This document shows positions 1 through 10,100 of a stretch of 64,000 bases of DNA, piece by piece (the stretch's first letter is position 1; each line of letters begins with the position of its first letter). The stretch covers positions 1-64,000 of the forward strand of contig JAFABI010000067.1 in the NCBI GenBank assembly GCA_023426125.1, in the 5' to 3' direction. The notes under the pieces are model-generated. The model had not been told where the DNA came from. It saw only the letters and a program-made list of their open reading frames with translations, and searched no databases. A program made the position numbers and the translations under genes. The stretch is from Bacillota bacterium. GTDB lineage: Bacteria > Bacillota > Clostridia > Acetivibrionales > DTU013.

Positions 1-2
1 CA

Positions 3-683
3 GCATATGTATCCTATTTCAACAGGCGCTACAAGCGGCATGGTCACTTATTCCAGGGACGCTTCGGCAGTATAATAGTGGACAATGACACTTACAGTCT
101 CACATTATCCGCATACATTCACAATAATGCGAAAGACCTACCTGGATTCGAAGGGCGGGAAGAATCATATAAGTACTCCTCTTACGGGATCTATACAGGC
201 CGGAGGGAAGATGTCACAGGGCTTATAGATAGTGAATATATCCTGAACTTCTTTAGTAATGTTCTAAAGACAGCGAGGCAGAAATACAGGCTTTTCGTAC
301 TATCCATGAAAGATACCGGAATAGCAAAAGAAATGGATGAGAATATAATTGCAGCCTATACTGAAAATATCTATAAAAGTGAGAAGAAGCAAATCGTAAG
401 GGATATGATACCTGGCGAATTAGTAGAGAAGGTAAGTGAAATATTGGGGGAAAGAGAACCGGAGACGTTAAAAGCCAAGTATAGCAGAGACGCTGGAGAG
501 TTCAGGGCTTTTGCTACATATGTAATGCGGACTCTTTGCGGATACACCTATGGGAGTATATGCAAATATATAGGCAATATGTCGGTATCAGGGGTATCAA
601 GGTTAGTAAATGAAGGATACAGGCTTTTCAGGGAACGGGAGCGATACCGGAATGCCTTTAAAACTATAGTCCAGGCTGCATAA
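3..683 (+). CDS. REP-associated tyrosine (Y1/IS200-like) transposase, 5' end outside window
   Basis: The reading frame is open from the window edge, so the protein is cut at its N-terminus; a GTG at 78 is only an internal codon. The first visible residues (FNRRYKRHGHLFQGRF, then LSAYIHNN) match the C-terminal half of Y1 transposases of the REP-associated (RAYT) group. The helix carrying YIHNN is where the catalytic tyrosine of this family normally lies, and the HUH metal motif would be upstream, outside the window. The remaining 120 or so residues look like the helical, HTH-like tail seen in Firmicutes members (TYGSICKYIGNMSVSGVSRL). Such enzymes act on short palindromic repeats, and two clusters of a GAACTGTCCC repeat lie elsewhere in the window. 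The family is fairly certain; activity cannot be judged. Confidence 0.75.
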   Translation, partial: AYVSYFNRRYKRHGHLFQGRFGSIIVDNDTYSLTLSAYIHNNAKDLPGFEGREESYKYSSYGIYTGRREDVTGLIDSEYILNFFSNVLKTARQKYRLFVLSMKDTGIAKEMDENIIAAYTENIYKSEKKQIVRDMIPGELVEKVSEILGEREPETLKAKYSRDAGEFRAFATYVMRTLCGYTYGSICKYIGNMSVSGVSRLVNEGYRLFRERERYRNAFKTIVQAA

Positions 684-1002
684 AGAAAATAAGGTTGCAC
701 TCCATTTAAAGCCTTGCAGGGTAATTGTTAAGGCTTATTTGTGTTTTTGTTTTTGGGATTAGGATGAAAATTGGCTTAACCAGATTTTTTTGGCAAAGGA
801 CTATTGCGGAAATAGCATAAATCAGATTATAAATAATTTAGAATAAGTAAAATAAGAATAAGTAGGTACTCTTTAAAAAAATACATTTTAAGAAGAACTG
901 TCACGAATGTTGAATGTTCTTGACGGCATATAAATAATTGAATAAAATTTACATAGGGATGTTTGTAATTATTATCTAACGAAACAGGCATAATCACGAG
1001 CA
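684..1002. other. AT-rich intergenic region, nothing recognised
   Basis: This stretch between the transposase and the decayed hydrolase is AT-rich, with stops in all frames. No promoter, RNA or repeat family shared with the rest of the window was recognised. Confidence 0.5.
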
Positions 1003-1339
1003 AAAAGAGTGAGAGTCAGATATGAACTTGACAGCGGTGATGTTAGGAATTTGCCGGATGAAGAAATAAAGGCCATTCTCCGTGAATGGAAAGGCATGCA
1101 AATTATACCTAAAGACTATATTAAGAAGGCAACGAGCGCACTGCGGCCAAGCTTTACTGAAAGTGACCCGAATTGGACTGCTGGATATGGATATATTACT
1201 TTTGGCAAAATGCCCCCCAGCATTGAGTGGGTTTCATGGAGTTGGTTTAAACGGGCATTATTGTGTTGTATTACCTAAATATAACATTGTCTGTACAATA
1301 ACTGCAGAGGGAGATATGTTCCGGATTACATGCACTTGA
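1003..1339 (+). pseudogene. Remnant of a beta-lactamase-type serine hydrolase (frameshifted 3' end)
   Basis: Two reading frames joined near 1215-1235 resemble the end of class C beta-lactamase-like serine hydrolases. The first frame gives IIPKDYIKKATSA and then DPNWTAGYGY; the second gives GLNGHYCVVLPKYNIVCTIT. In intact family members these correspond to a PKEWVEEAT segment, a DWxQGYGYQFW segment and a GQYCIVLPxxDxVIAIT segment in one frame. The catalytic SxxK and YxN motifs, which lie further upstream in intact proteins, are absent. A third frame nearby (about 1302-1397) encodes HALEEEIINLCDEKAELN and may belong to another decayed gene. I read this as a gene fossil, not a functional small protein. 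Confidence 0.5.
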
Positions 1340-1458
1340 GGAAGAAATCATAAATCTATGTGACGAAAAAGCAGAACTGAACTTCGGACAAAGCTAATAC
1401 TGCGAAGTTGCCAGAACAGATTTGGATTCTGAGTATTTATATTATTGGAGGTAGAGTC

Positions 1459-2256
1459 ATGTCGACAATGGATAACATCGAAAATGTCAAAGAACAATAT
1501 AAGGATGACAATAACTTATCAATAAGAAGTAGTTTACATGCGAAATACAGTACAAATAAACAAGGCTTTTTTCCATGGCTTTTCGAAAAATACAAGTTTT
1601 CAAACGGTTATCGTATACTGGAATTAGGGTGCGGAAATGGTGTGCAATGGCAGAATCGTATTCAGCAACTACCTGCTGATTGTTTTTTGGTTTTATCGGA
1701 TTTTTCAGAAGGTATGATAAAAATTGTATGGGAAAAGTATTCAAACCATAAAAATATGTTGACACAGAAGATAGATATTCAAAACATACCATTTCCTGAT
1801 AATTGTTTTGATGTTGTCATTGCAAATCACATGTTATATCATGTGCCTGATTTACCAAAGGCTCTTTCGGAAGTCAAAAGGATATTAAAAATCGATAGTA
1901 AATTTTATGCGGCAACAAACGGAAACGGTGGTATGCGACCATTTCTGCGTAATGCTTTTAAACTGGTAAACCCCAAAATTAATGCTTTCACAAAAGATTT
2001 TTCTTTTAATATGCAAAATGGAAAGGAAATGTTGAGTCAATACTTTGATGATGTTCAAAGATGTGATTTTGAAGATTCTTTTTCTATTACCGAAACACAG
2101 GATTTAATCGACTGGCTAAAATCTACAGTTACCATTGCAACTTATTCTGAAAGTGATTTAAATGGTTTTTATGATTATTTTGAAGGTATCAGACAAAAGG
2201 ATGGAGCCATTAATATTCCTAAAGAAACGGGATTGTTTATCTCTACAAAGAGATAG
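1459..2256 (+). CDS. Class I SAM-dependent methyltransferase
   Basis: A 265-residue protein with the Rossmann methyltransferase core. Motif I is ILELGCGNGVQW (SAM binding), the acidic end of strand 2 is VLSDFSEGM, and motif IV is FDVVIANHMLYHVPD, typical of the Methyltransf_11/UbiE-like group. ATG 1459 is preferred over the upstream frame start because GGAGG at 1447-1451 sits 7 bases before it. The acceptor substrate cannot be told from sequence. Base composition is clearly more AT-rich than the lipid genes further on, which together with the transposase and gene fossils next to it suggests an accessory, possibly transferred gene. It appears to be transcribed alone. Confidence 0.8.
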   Translation: MSTMDNIENVKEQYKDDNNLSIRSSLHAKYSTNKQGFFPWLFEKYKFSNGYRILELGCGNGVQWQNRIQQLPADCFLVLSDFSEGMIKIVWEKYSNHKNMLTQKIDIQNIPFPDNCFDVVIANHMLYHVPDLPKALSEVKRILKIDSKFYAATNGNGGMRPFLRNAFKLVNPKINAFTKDFSFNMQNGKEMLSQYFDDVQRCDFEDSFSITETQDLIDWLKSTVTIATYSESDLNGFYDYFEGIRQKDGAINIPKETGLFISTKR

Positions 2257-2370
2257 CTCTAAATAAAGTTTAGGTATAATTTGAAGTTATTTTGCTTTGC
2301 ATTGTTTATTTAGTAAGTGATAATTAGGGAATTAATATGTCGTTTGTAATGGCCCATCTCGCTGTTTTTT

Positions 2371-2437
2371 AAAAAAGAACTATCCCTAAACCCTAAAACT
2401 GTCCCTAAAAGCTCATTAAAAAGAACTGTCCCTAAAA
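2371..2437. repeat. REP-like repeats with GAACTGTCCCTAAA core
   Basis: Three closely spaced versions of the core occur (AGAACTATCCCTAAA at about 2375, AACTGTCCCTAAA at about 2397 and AGAACTGTCCCTAAA at 2421). The last overlaps the stop codon (2432-2434) of the minus-strand EamA gene, so the end of that gene is made from repeat DNA. The same GAACTGTCCC core is arrayed in both orientations at 56.0-56.28 kb. Confidence 0.65.
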
Positions 2438-3313
2438 GCTGCGGTGCACTTTAACAAATAGCACCGAAAACAAGACAATTACTCCGCCTGATGCTTGCAC
2501 CCATGTGAAGGATTCGCCCAGAAGCATAACCGAAAAGAATAACGTAAAAACAGGGACGAGTCCAATGTAAAAGGCGATATTGCTGACATCAGTGTTTTTC
2601 AGTACAACCAGATAGAGTGAATACGGTATGCAATACTGTAAAATGCCGGAAGAAAACGCCAGCAAATAGAAAAGGAAATTGTTATGTAATTGCTCCTTCG
2701 TAATTCCCGTTACCAAAGAGATTAGTAAAATAACAGTAATACAGGCAAGTCCCAGAGTAAGCTGAGAGGTTAACAGACTTAAAGGAGGTATGTCTTTTAC
2801 TTGTTTTTTTGACAGTATGGCATAAATTACAGCCATCAGGACACCTGAAAAATATAAAATATAACCGATGAATGTGCTTTTGCCGACACCTTCGTTCCAC
2901 GGTGAGATTACAAGTAAAATTCCGATAAAAGAGGTCATGCACAGTAAAACCTTTTTAAGTCCCAGTGATTCTTTTAGAATAAGCGCACTTAAAAATACGG
3001 TCAGAATTACTTCCAGAGAACCGATAAATGAGGCTATCGACGCGCTGATCATCATTAAACCGACGGTGCCCAACGTATACGCCAATCCCGGTTCCAAAAT
3101 TCCGGCATACCCCATCTTTGCAACAGAGGACAGATCTTTGGGCTGAACTTTTCGGATGCAGGACACAATCCATAAAACGAGAGTGCTTCCCAATAGCTGT
3201 GTAAAAAAGAGAAATAAAGGAGTCCCTTCATTTAGTGCGAATTTTGATAATACTGTACCCAAGGCAAAACTAATGGAGTATAGGCAACCAAAAATATAAA
3301 ATCTGGACCTCAT
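2432..3313 (-). CDS. EamA/DMT-family transporter
   Basis: A 293-residue integral membrane protein with about ten hydrophobic segments arranged as two EamA repeats (roughly residues 5-135 and 150-290), the classic drug/metabolite transporter layout. Features include the N-terminal FALGTVLSKFAL helix and the second-repeat SNIAFYIGLVPVFTLFF and LGESFTWVQASGGVIVL segments. Members export small metabolites such as amino acids or toxic analogues; the substrate is not predictable. The start ATG follows GGAGA at suitable distance. The stop codon lies inside a REP-like repeat, so the last residues may have been altered by repeat insertion. It is monocistronic and divergent from the next EamA gene, with which it shares only family-level similarity. 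Confidence 0.85.
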   Translation of the reverse strand: MRSRFYIFGCLYSISFALGTVLSKFALNEGTPLFLFFTQLLGSTLVLWIVSCIRKVQPKDLSSVAKMGYAGILEPGLAYTLGTVGLMMISASIASFIGSLEVILTVFLSALILKESLGLKKVLLCMTSFIGILLVISPWNEGVGKSTFIGYILYFSGVLMAVIYAILSKKQVKDIPPLSLLTSQLTLGLACITVILLISLVTGITKEQLHNNFLFYLLAFSSGILQYCIPYSLYLVVLKNTDVSNIAFYIGLVPVFTLFFSVMLLGESFTWVQASGGVIVLFSVLFVKVHRSF

Positions 3314-3418
3314 TGTTTTTTTTCTCCGATCCCCTTTTGATGAATTATAGCATACTAATTCCCAATTGTAATTGATAAAAAGATTGATAAAGGAAAATGA
3401 TTTTCATCGGTGATTCTA

Positions 3419-3447
3419 TTGAAATTAATGGAGATGAAAAGTATAAT
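3419..3447 (+). promoter_or_regulatory. Predicted sigma-A promoter for the second EamA gene
   Basis: TTGAAA at 3419-3424 and a perfect TATAAT at 3442-3447 are separated by 17 bases. The leader of about 140 bases holds a 16-codon reading frame (ATG 3526, GGAGG upstream, stop at 3574) that could be a leader peptide, but nothing else supports it. Confidence 0.6.
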
Positions 3448-3596
3448 GATATGAGTCTTAAACGGCATATTTACAAAACTGGAGGGGAGCAGGGGGCAAA
3501 AAGCGTACGTTGAGCGGAGGAACCAATGCCGGATATGGTAAGGAACCTTATTTACGGAAATGACATTGTACGTTGACTATACCTGTTTGATATCAG

Positions 3597-4586
3597 ATGA
3601 AGCGGATTCCTTCGTTGGCCATTATTGCGGCAGGCTGCCTGTGGGGTACGATCGGTATTTTTATCCGGATGATTTCGGCTTTCGGCATATCATCCCAGCA
3701 GATCACGTTTTTTCGAGCGCTGATGACTGCCGCCGTTTTGATCCTGTTCCTTTTGGTCACCGATCCCGGGAAGCTCAGGATAAAGCTCAGGGACAGCTGG
3801 TGTTTCCTGGGTACGGGGTTGTGCAGTATCGTGTTTTTCAATATTTGTTATTTTCAGACAATCATGCTGACATCCCTTTCCGTTGCTGCAGTACTGCTTT
3901 ATACCGCGCCTGTTTTTGTCACGATCCTTTCTGCGGTTCTTTTCCGTGAGCAAATAGGTTTCAAGAAGATTTTGGCGCTCATTTCCGCTATTTCCGGGTG
4001 TGGTTTTGTAACAGGCGTATTGTCGATGAAGGGGGCTGTTGGGACTGTTCCGCCCGTTGCGATCCTTCTGGGGCTGGGTTCCGGTCTGGGATATGCTATG
4101 TACAGCATTTTCGGACGTTATGCCCTCCGACGTTACAGCTTTTACACCGTTATCGCCTATACCTTTCTTTTCGCTGCTATAGGCTGCGTGCCTTTCACTG
4201 ACGTCAGTGGACTGCTCCGGGCCATCGAAAAGTCACCTTCAAGCCTTGGGCCTCTTCTACTGATCGGGGTTTTTATGAGCATCATTCCCTACATACTGTA
4301 TACCATGGGACTCAATTCCGTTGAACCCGGACGCGCCTCCATCCTGGCGTCCGTCGAGCCGGTTGTCGCAACACTCATCGGGGTCTTCTTTTATCATGAA
4401 TCCCTCACGCCGTCGTCACTTTTTGGGATTGCCCTTGTCGTTGCAGCCATAGTCCTGCTGAACGTGAATCATTCCAAAGGCAGGGAACCTGTCCTGCAGG
4501 CACATAAGTCCGTCCGGCCCGTGAGCGGGGGAGGCCACCCGGAGGTATCGGCAGCAGAGGAACAAGGGCCGGGGGTTGAAAACTAG
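3597..4586 (+). CDS. EamA/DMT-family transporter
   Basis: A 329-residue protein with ten predicted membrane helices in two EamA repeats. It opens with LAIIAAGCLWGTIGIFIR (the typical first helix with GxxWG) and contains VEPVVATLIGVFFYHE near the end of repeat two. The last 40 or so residues are hydrophilic and rich in Gly, Pro and Glu, a tail longer than most family members carry. The ribosome binding site before ATG 3597 is weak, but the start agrees with the family. Likely a metabolite exporter, substrate unknown. It has a convincing own promoter and is followed by a terminator. Confidence 0.85.
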   Translation: MKRIPSLAIIAAGCLWGTIGIFIRMISAFGISSQQITFFRALMTAAVLILFLLVTDPGKLRIKLRDSWCFLGTGLCSIVFFNICYFQTIMLTSLSVAAVLLYTAPVFVTILSAVLFREQIGFKKILALISAISGCGFVTGVLSMKGAVGTVPPVAILLGLGSGLGYAMYSIFGRYALRRYSFYTVIAYTFLFAAIGCVPFTDVSGLLRAIEKSPSSLGPLLLIGVFMSIIPYILYTMGLNSVEPGRASILASVEPVVATLIGVFFYHESLTPSSLFGIALVVAAIVLLNVNHSKGREPVLQAHKSVRPVSGGGHPEVSAAEEQGPGVEN

Positions 4587-4625
4587 CGATCAAACGCCTT
4601 TCTGAAGGAAAGAGGAGAGCGGACT

Positions 4626-4712
4626 GTGCCGGCAAAGCCTGGGACCGACAAATTGATGAAAAAATATGCCGAACGGCAGATGCTCAAGATAAAAATGACT
4701 CCATATAATTAG
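4626..4712 (+). CDS. Possible 28-residue small ORF of unknown function
   Basis: GTG 4626 follows AGAGGAGAG at a plausible distance and opens a 28-codon frame ending TAG in the terminator loop. The product is basic (LMKKYAERQMLKIKM). It matches nothing I recognise and could be chance; overlap with the terminator argues that any translation would end with the transcript. Confidence 0.2.
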   Translation: MPAKPGTDKLMKKYAERQMLKIKMTPYN

Positions 4713-4727
4713 ATGGAGTCATTTTTT
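4691..4727 (+). terminator. Intrinsic terminator after EamA
   Basis: AATGACTCCAT and ATGGAGTCATT form an 11-bp stem with an 8-base loop, followed by a run of T. It separates the EamA gene from the DUF2442/lipid block. Confidence 0.85.
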
Positions 4728-4832
4728 GTCGGTAATTTGCAGGATGGATGACGATGATTGCGTGGAACGGATGTCCGGAACGGTTCTATTGCGGATAGCA
4801 TGCTGGAATGAAGTTAAAAAGAGGGTGGTTTT

Positions 4833-5090
4833 ATGAGCAATATTATCAATGTTGTTCCAAAGGACGATTTTACCCTGCTTATTGAATTTGAAGGCGGACA
4901 TAAGATCTTATTCAATATGCAAAGGTTTATAAAAACAATCCCCTATTCCAGTTTAAATCATCTTGAACGCTTTAAAAAAATACGCATTGAGGATAAGGCA
5001 ATCTGCTGGCAGGACGCGGATAGTTCAGAATCCAGCATACGGCCGATAATGCTTACATTGGACAATATTCTCTTTGCGATTAGAGATTAA
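4833..5090 (+). CDS. DUF2442 domain protein
   Basis: An 85-residue protein fitting the DUF2442 pattern: an N-terminal VVPKDDFTLLIEFEGG strand pair, an F-N-M-Q-R-F segment, and the ERFKKIRIEDKAICWQD block that corresponds to the conserved FxxVRIDxxGIxW motif of the family. DUF2442 genes are often found beside DUF4160 genes in toxin-antitoxin-like pairs; no DUF4160 partner is visible, only a 30-codon frame from ATG 4744 that overlaps this start. GAGGGTGG lies before the ATG. It is 87 bases upstream of the PfaD gene and points the same way, so it could be co-transcribed with it, but a functional link is unsupported. Confidence 0.7.
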   Translation: MSNIINVVPKDDFTLLIEFEGGHKILFNMQRFIKTIPYSSLNHLERFKKIRIEDKAICWQDADSSESSIRPIMLTLDNILFAIRD

Positions 5091-5177
5091 CGAGATTACA
5101 ACACCGCTTCACTAAGGACGGCATTAGACCCCGTAAACTGCAGATGGAAGAGATGAGATCAATGAAGGTGATGAAAT

Positions 5178-6785
5178 ATGCCCATAAAAGTATATGTTGC
5201 AGATGAAAGACCGGTTTTTGATGCCGAAAGTTTTGCCAGAGGCATTCTCCAAATCAGAAAACCTCAATATATCATATATTCTACGGAGCAAGGCAAGGCA
5301 GGAATGGTGGATGAGGATGGAATACGCGCAGCGGAAGCGCCGGGCGTTAATGCTTATCCGGTGCTTGCCATACTTCCGCCGGTATACCCTGAATGGCTTG
5401 GAGGCATGGACTTTACAAATACCCACCAGGTAAGGTTCCCTTATGCGGGCGGCGCTATGGCAAGAGGAATTGCTTCTGCAGAGATGGTCATAGCCCTTGC
5501 CAGGCACGGGATGCTTGGCTTTTTTGGAGCCGCGGGCCTTGGTCCGGCGAGATTGGAAGCGGAAATTTCAAAAATCTCCTGTGCATTGGACCCCAATCAT
5601 CTGAGCTGGGGCTCAAATCTCATCCATTCACCGGGAAATCCTTTGCTGGAGGAAGAGACGATAGACCTTTACCTTAAGTACAAGGTGAAAAGGATCTCTG
5701 CGGCAGCGTTTATGAATGTTACCCCCGGCATTGTGCGCTATGTCTGTAAGGGGCTTTACAGGGACGCAGACGGCGGGATTAAAAGGAAGCATTATGTCTT
5801 TGCAAAAATTTCCCGTCCGGAAGTTGTCCGGCATTTCCTGGCGCCTGCGCCGGAGGCGATGGTGGATGCGCTGCTTTCAAAGGGGCAGATTACAGAGCAG
5901 GAAGCGGAATGGGTCAGGCAGATACCGGTATGCGAGGACATTGACGTGGAAGGAGACTCGGGCGGGCATACAGACAACCGGCCATTGGGTCCGTTGTTTA
6001 CGTCCATTACCCTGCTGCGGGATGAAATGGTTTCAAGGTATGCCTACAAAGCCCCCATCCGGCTTGGCGCCGCAGGCGGCCTGGGAACGCCGGAAGCCAT
6101 TGCTTCCGCTTTTGCCATGGGAGCGGATTATGCTGTGATCGGCTCCGTCCATCAGTCCGCAGTGGAAGCCGGCACCTCTCCAAAAGTGAAAGACGCGCTT
6201 TCAAAGGCAGGAATCGCAGATACCGTCATGACCCCGAGCGCAGATATGTTTGAGCTTGGCGCAAAAGTCCAGGTCCTCAAGCTTGGGACCATGATGGGCG
6301 TAAGGGGAAACCGGCTGTATGAATTGCATAAAAATTATTCTTCTATCGAAGCGATACCCGAAAGAATCCGTAAGGAGATCGAAGATACCATCTTCGGAAG
6401 CTCACTGGAAGAGGTATGGAAGGAAACCGTGAATTATTTTGAAAAAACCGACCCGGTTCAAATCCGGACGGCGGAAAAGAATCCCCGGCATAAAATGGCC
6501 CTTGTTTTCCGGTGGTATCTGGGCAACTCCAGCCACTGGCCCATTTCCGGCGAAGAAAAGAGGAGCATGGACTATCAGATATGGTGCGGGCCCGCCATGG
6601 GGTCTTTTAACCAATGGGTGAAAGGCTCCTTTCTTGAAGAGCCGGAAAACAGGAGAATCGGACAGATCGCCTTGAATCTTCTTGAGGGGGCGGCTGTTGT
6701 TACAAGGATGAACCAAATCCGGAGCTTGGGGATACCAATCCCGTGCCGGGCCGCTTCGTATAGGCCGGAGGTTTTGGCATTATAG
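5178..6785 (+). CDS. pfaD: PfaD-family enoyl reductase of a PUFA/polyketide synthase
   Basis: A 535-residue FMN-dependent enoyl reductase of the 2-nitropropane dioxygenase-like TIM-barrel fold, PfaD subgroup. Diagnostic segments are GMLGFFGAAGLGP near residue 115, the nucleotide-binding GGHTDNRP near residue 260, RLGAAGGLGTPEAIASAFAMG near 295-315, and the family-specific C-terminal part FRWYLGNSSHWPISG and DYQIWCGPAMGSFNQWV. In polyunsaturated fatty acid and related synthases this protein acts in trans to reduce selected enoyl-ACP intermediates. It heads a run of same-strand genes for two megasynthases and phospholipid enzymes, matching the ER-first gene order known from myxobacterial pfa clusters. 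AGGTGAT precedes the ATG. Length and motifs are complete. Family assignment is firm; the chain it reduces is unknown. Confidence 0.92.
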   Translation: MPIKVYVADERPVFDAESFARGILQIRKPQYIIYSTEQGKAGMVDEDGIRAAEAPGVNAYPVLAILPPVYPEWLGGMDFTNTHQVRFPYAGGAMARGIASAEMVIALARHGMLGFFGAAGLGPARLEAEISKISCALDPNHLSWGSNLIHSPGNPLLEEETIDLYLKYKVKRISAAAFMNVTPGIVRYVCKGLYRDADGGIKRKHYVFAKISRPEVVRHFLAPAPEAMVDALLSKGQITEQEAEWVRQIPVCEDIDVEGDSGGHTDNRPLGPLFTSITLLRDEMVSRYAYKAPIRLGAAGGLGTPEAIASAFAMGADYAVIGSVHQSAVEAGTSPKVKDALSKAGIADTVMTPSADMFELGAKVQVLKLGTMMGVRGNRLYELHKNYSSIEAIPERIRKEIEDTIFGSSLEEVWKETVNYFEKTDPVQIRTAEKNPRHKMALVFRWYLGNSSHWPISGEEKRSMDYQIWCGPAMGSFNQWVKGSFLEEPENRRIGQIALNLLEGAAVVTRMNQIRSLGIPIPCRAASYRPEVLAL

Positions 6786-6881
6786 AATGGAAACAGGCAT
6801 TGGTATGCAAAAGCTTGACGCAGGGGGGCTTGGCGTAAGGAAATTAGATGCATGGGGTCATTTGGCCGTAAAGCATACAGT

Positions 6882-7028
6882 GTAGGGGCGGCCATTGGCC
6901 GTCCGCTTGTGATAGTAAGCACAAACCAGGTAATAGCGAATGGTGCGGAAGACAAGAATAGCCCCCTGGTGCGAAGGATAATGTTACCACAGATAGCATT
7001 CTGCGGACGCGCAATGCGCGCTCCTACA
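6882..7028. repeat. Palindromic GTAGGGGCG repeat, full copy (family A)
   Basis: The element begins GTAGGGGCGGCCATTGGCC and ends GCGCAATGCGCGCTCCTAC. Its two ends are themselves different palindromes (GGCCATTGGCC and GCGCAATGCGC). The same pair, in the opposite order, bounds the copy at 52079-52224. It lies between the PfaD gene and the first megasynthase, lengthening what would otherwise be a short operon gap. Partial copies occur at about 50.87, 55.95 and 59.85 kb. Confidence 0.7.
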
Positions 7029-7142
7029 CTTTTCAGACGCAGGCGTGCCCTACGGTGACATGGGCGTTGGGAGAAACTTACGACGGGCAACCGGATGGAT
7101 GTAGAACTTTTACAATTTATGCAGCAGATATGGAGGGAACAG

Positions 7143-10100
7143 ATGGGGCGCGACATGAGGCAAGGAGCTTTCAACATAGCGGTGGTAGGCATGGGAGCAA
7201 TACTTCCCGGAGCATCGGACAAAGGTATGTTCTGGAAAAATATCCTGGACGGAAAGGATTGCATTATAGAAGTTCCTTCAAGCCATTGGTTGATTGAAGA
7301 CTATTGTGAGGAAGCGAACGGGAGGGAAGATAAGATCCATTGCAAAAAGGGCGCTTTCCTCCCGGAGATGGATTTTGATCCGGTGGAGTTTGGGCTGCCC
7401 CCAAAGCTGCTGAAATCAACCGATATAATTCAATTGCTCGCCCTGCTTGCGGCTAAACAGGTGATAAAGGATACGGTCAGTCTCACGGAAGACAAATTGG
7501 ACAGGGACAAAATCAGCGTCATTCTCGGTGCATCCGGGTCAACGCAATTAACCGGACAAATGGTGGCCAAGGTTCAAAAACCGGTCTGGATAAAGGCAAT
7601 GCGTGAGCACGGGCTTGAAGAGTCCAAGGCCGAAGCCGTTTGCGACCGGATTTTCAATTCTTATCCCGACTGGGATGAAAACACTTTCCCCGGATATTTG
7701 AACAACATTATTGCGGGCAGAATAGCAAACCGTTTCAATTTCCGCGGAATGAACTGCTGCGTTGACGCGGCCTGCGGAAGCAGCCTCGGTGCCTTGAATA
7801 TGGCCGTCAATGAATTGCTTCTCGGAAGGTCGGAGTTGGTTATAACCGGGGGCTGCGACGCTACAAGCGATATCGCATCATTTTTTTCTTTTGAAAGAAG
7901 CCATGCACTTTCGAAGACAGGCGATTGCCGCCCCTTTTCAGAGGATGCCGACGGTACGGTCCTGGGAGAGGGGATTGCCATGCTGGCATTGAGAAGGCTT
8001 AAGGATGCCCGGCGGGATGGGGACAAAATCTATGCGTTGATCCAAGGGATTGGATGCTCCTCCGACGGCAAGGCAAAAAGCATTTATGCGCCAAGCTCGG
8101 ATGGACAGGCGCTGGCCATAAGAAAGGCCTATGAGCATACCGGATATCCAATGAGCGAGGTGGAATTGATTGAAGCCCACGGGACCGGCACTTTAGCGGG
8201 AGACAGGGTTGAGTTTTCCGGATTGGCGAAGGCTTATGACGGGGACCCGGATAAAATGCTCCGGCACTGTGCCATCGGGTCGGTTAAATCACAGATCGGC
8301 CATACCAAAGGAGCAGCAGGAGCCGCCGGCTTGCTGAAGGCGATCATGGCATTGCAGCACAAGGTGCTGCCCGGCACCATAAAGGTCGCCAGGCCCAATA
8401 GCCGGATAAAAATTGAGCAATCGCCTTTTTATATTAACACAGCGACACGGCCCTGGATCCACGAAGAAAAATCCACCCGGAAGGCAGGGGTAAGCGCCTT
8501 TGGATTTGGCGGAAGTAATTACCATGTTGCTGTCGAAGAATATGCCGGGGGTCCGGAAAAACCGTTAAAGATCCGCCATTGGCCGGTAGAACTGTTCCTT
8601 GTATCAGGAAAGGATGCGGCGGAGATTAGAGCCGGCATCCACGGACTCAAGAGCCTGCTCCTGGAAAAATCCCTTTCCCGGGCTGCAAGGACAACCCGGG
8701 AAAGCTTCCGGGCATCCGCCCCCAGAAGGCTGGCAATGCTGGCAAAGGATGCGGATGCCGCTTTGGAGCTTTGCCGGCAGGTCCTGGATAAAATCAACGA
8801 GGCAGAGGATGAAGAGATTTCCATTCCCGACAGGCTTTACTATTTTATTGGGGAAAGGCGCGGAAAAATCGCCTGTGTTTTTCCCGGGCAGGGCAGCCAG
8901 TATGTAAATATGGGAAGCGACATGGCCGTTGCTTTTGACGAGGTCCGCAGGGTCTGGGACAGGACTTGTGTCCTTGATTTCAGAGAGGGTATAAGCCTGT
9001 CGCAGGTTGTCTTTCCGGTGCCGGCCTTTGAAGAGGCCGGCAGAAAAAAGCAGCAGGAGCTGCTTACAAAGACACAGTGGGCTCAGCCGGCCATTGGCGC
9101 TATGAGCACAGCGCTGCTAGAGCTCTTGAAAAGGCTGGGACTGAAGCCTGATTTCGCTGCGGGACACAGCTTCGGAGAAGTGACCGCGCTTTACGCCGCC
9201 GGTACAATACCGGAAGCAGAGGATTTTATCCGGATTTCCCGGAAACGCGGCGAGCTTATGGCGGAGGCTGCTTCCAGCCTGTCGGGGGCCATGACGGCGG
9301 TATTTGCAGGCAGCGAGCTTGTTGAAAAGATCCTGAAGGAAAGCGGTACCCGGGTTTGCATCGCCAATTACAATAGCCCGTCGCAGGTGGTGATTTCAGG
9401 GGATATGGCGGAAATAGACGCAATCGAGAAGAGGCTCGGGAGGCGGGGCATGCCCTTTAAGAGGCTTCCGGTGGCGGCAGCCTTTCATTCAAAGCATGTA
9501 GCGGGCAGCAAAGAGCCCTTTTACGAATATCTCAAGACGAAAGGCTTTCAAGCTCCGGAATTCGGGGTGCTTTCAAACACATCGGGAGAACTGTATCCCC
9601 ATGAGCCGGAAGTGATAAGGGAAATCCTTTCCGAACAATTAACCCGGCCTGTCCGGTTCAGGGAACAGATTGAGAATTTATACCAAAAGGACGTGCGCAT
9701 TTTTGTTGAAGTCGGCCCGGGCTCGGTTATGTCGAAGCTTATCACGGAGTGCCTTGCCGACAGGGCGCATTATGCTGTCCCGCTGGACCAAAAAGGGAAA
9801 AACGGAGTGGCCTCCTTCCTGAATGCACTGGCATTGCTCTCGGCAGCAGGGGTCGAGCTGTCTTTCGAAGCATTATGGAAGGACTTTTCATGGGAAGAGG
9901 CCCCTTCGCGGCAGTTATCGCCGGTAAGCGTAAAAATCAACGGCGCCCTCTACGGGAAAAAATACCCTCCGGAAGGCGGCTTTGACAGCCTGCCGAAGCC
10001 AAACACGGCAATAGAGGCCGGTGAACCTGAAAAAAGCAGTCCTGTAATTGGGGGCTTTAGCCCCGGGTTTGAGAATACGGCAGGCTGTGAAAAATATGCA

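Noticed and set aside
4744..4836. A 30-codon frame overlapping the DUF2442 start, considered as a toxin or DUF4160 partner
   Set aside because: It lacks any DUF4160 motif and a clear ribosome binding site.
7095..7142. ATG 7095 as the start of the PfaA-like protein
   Set aside because: It has no ribosome binding site, while the in-frame ATG 7143 has GGAGGG five bases upstream; the added 16 residues match no conserved part of the family.
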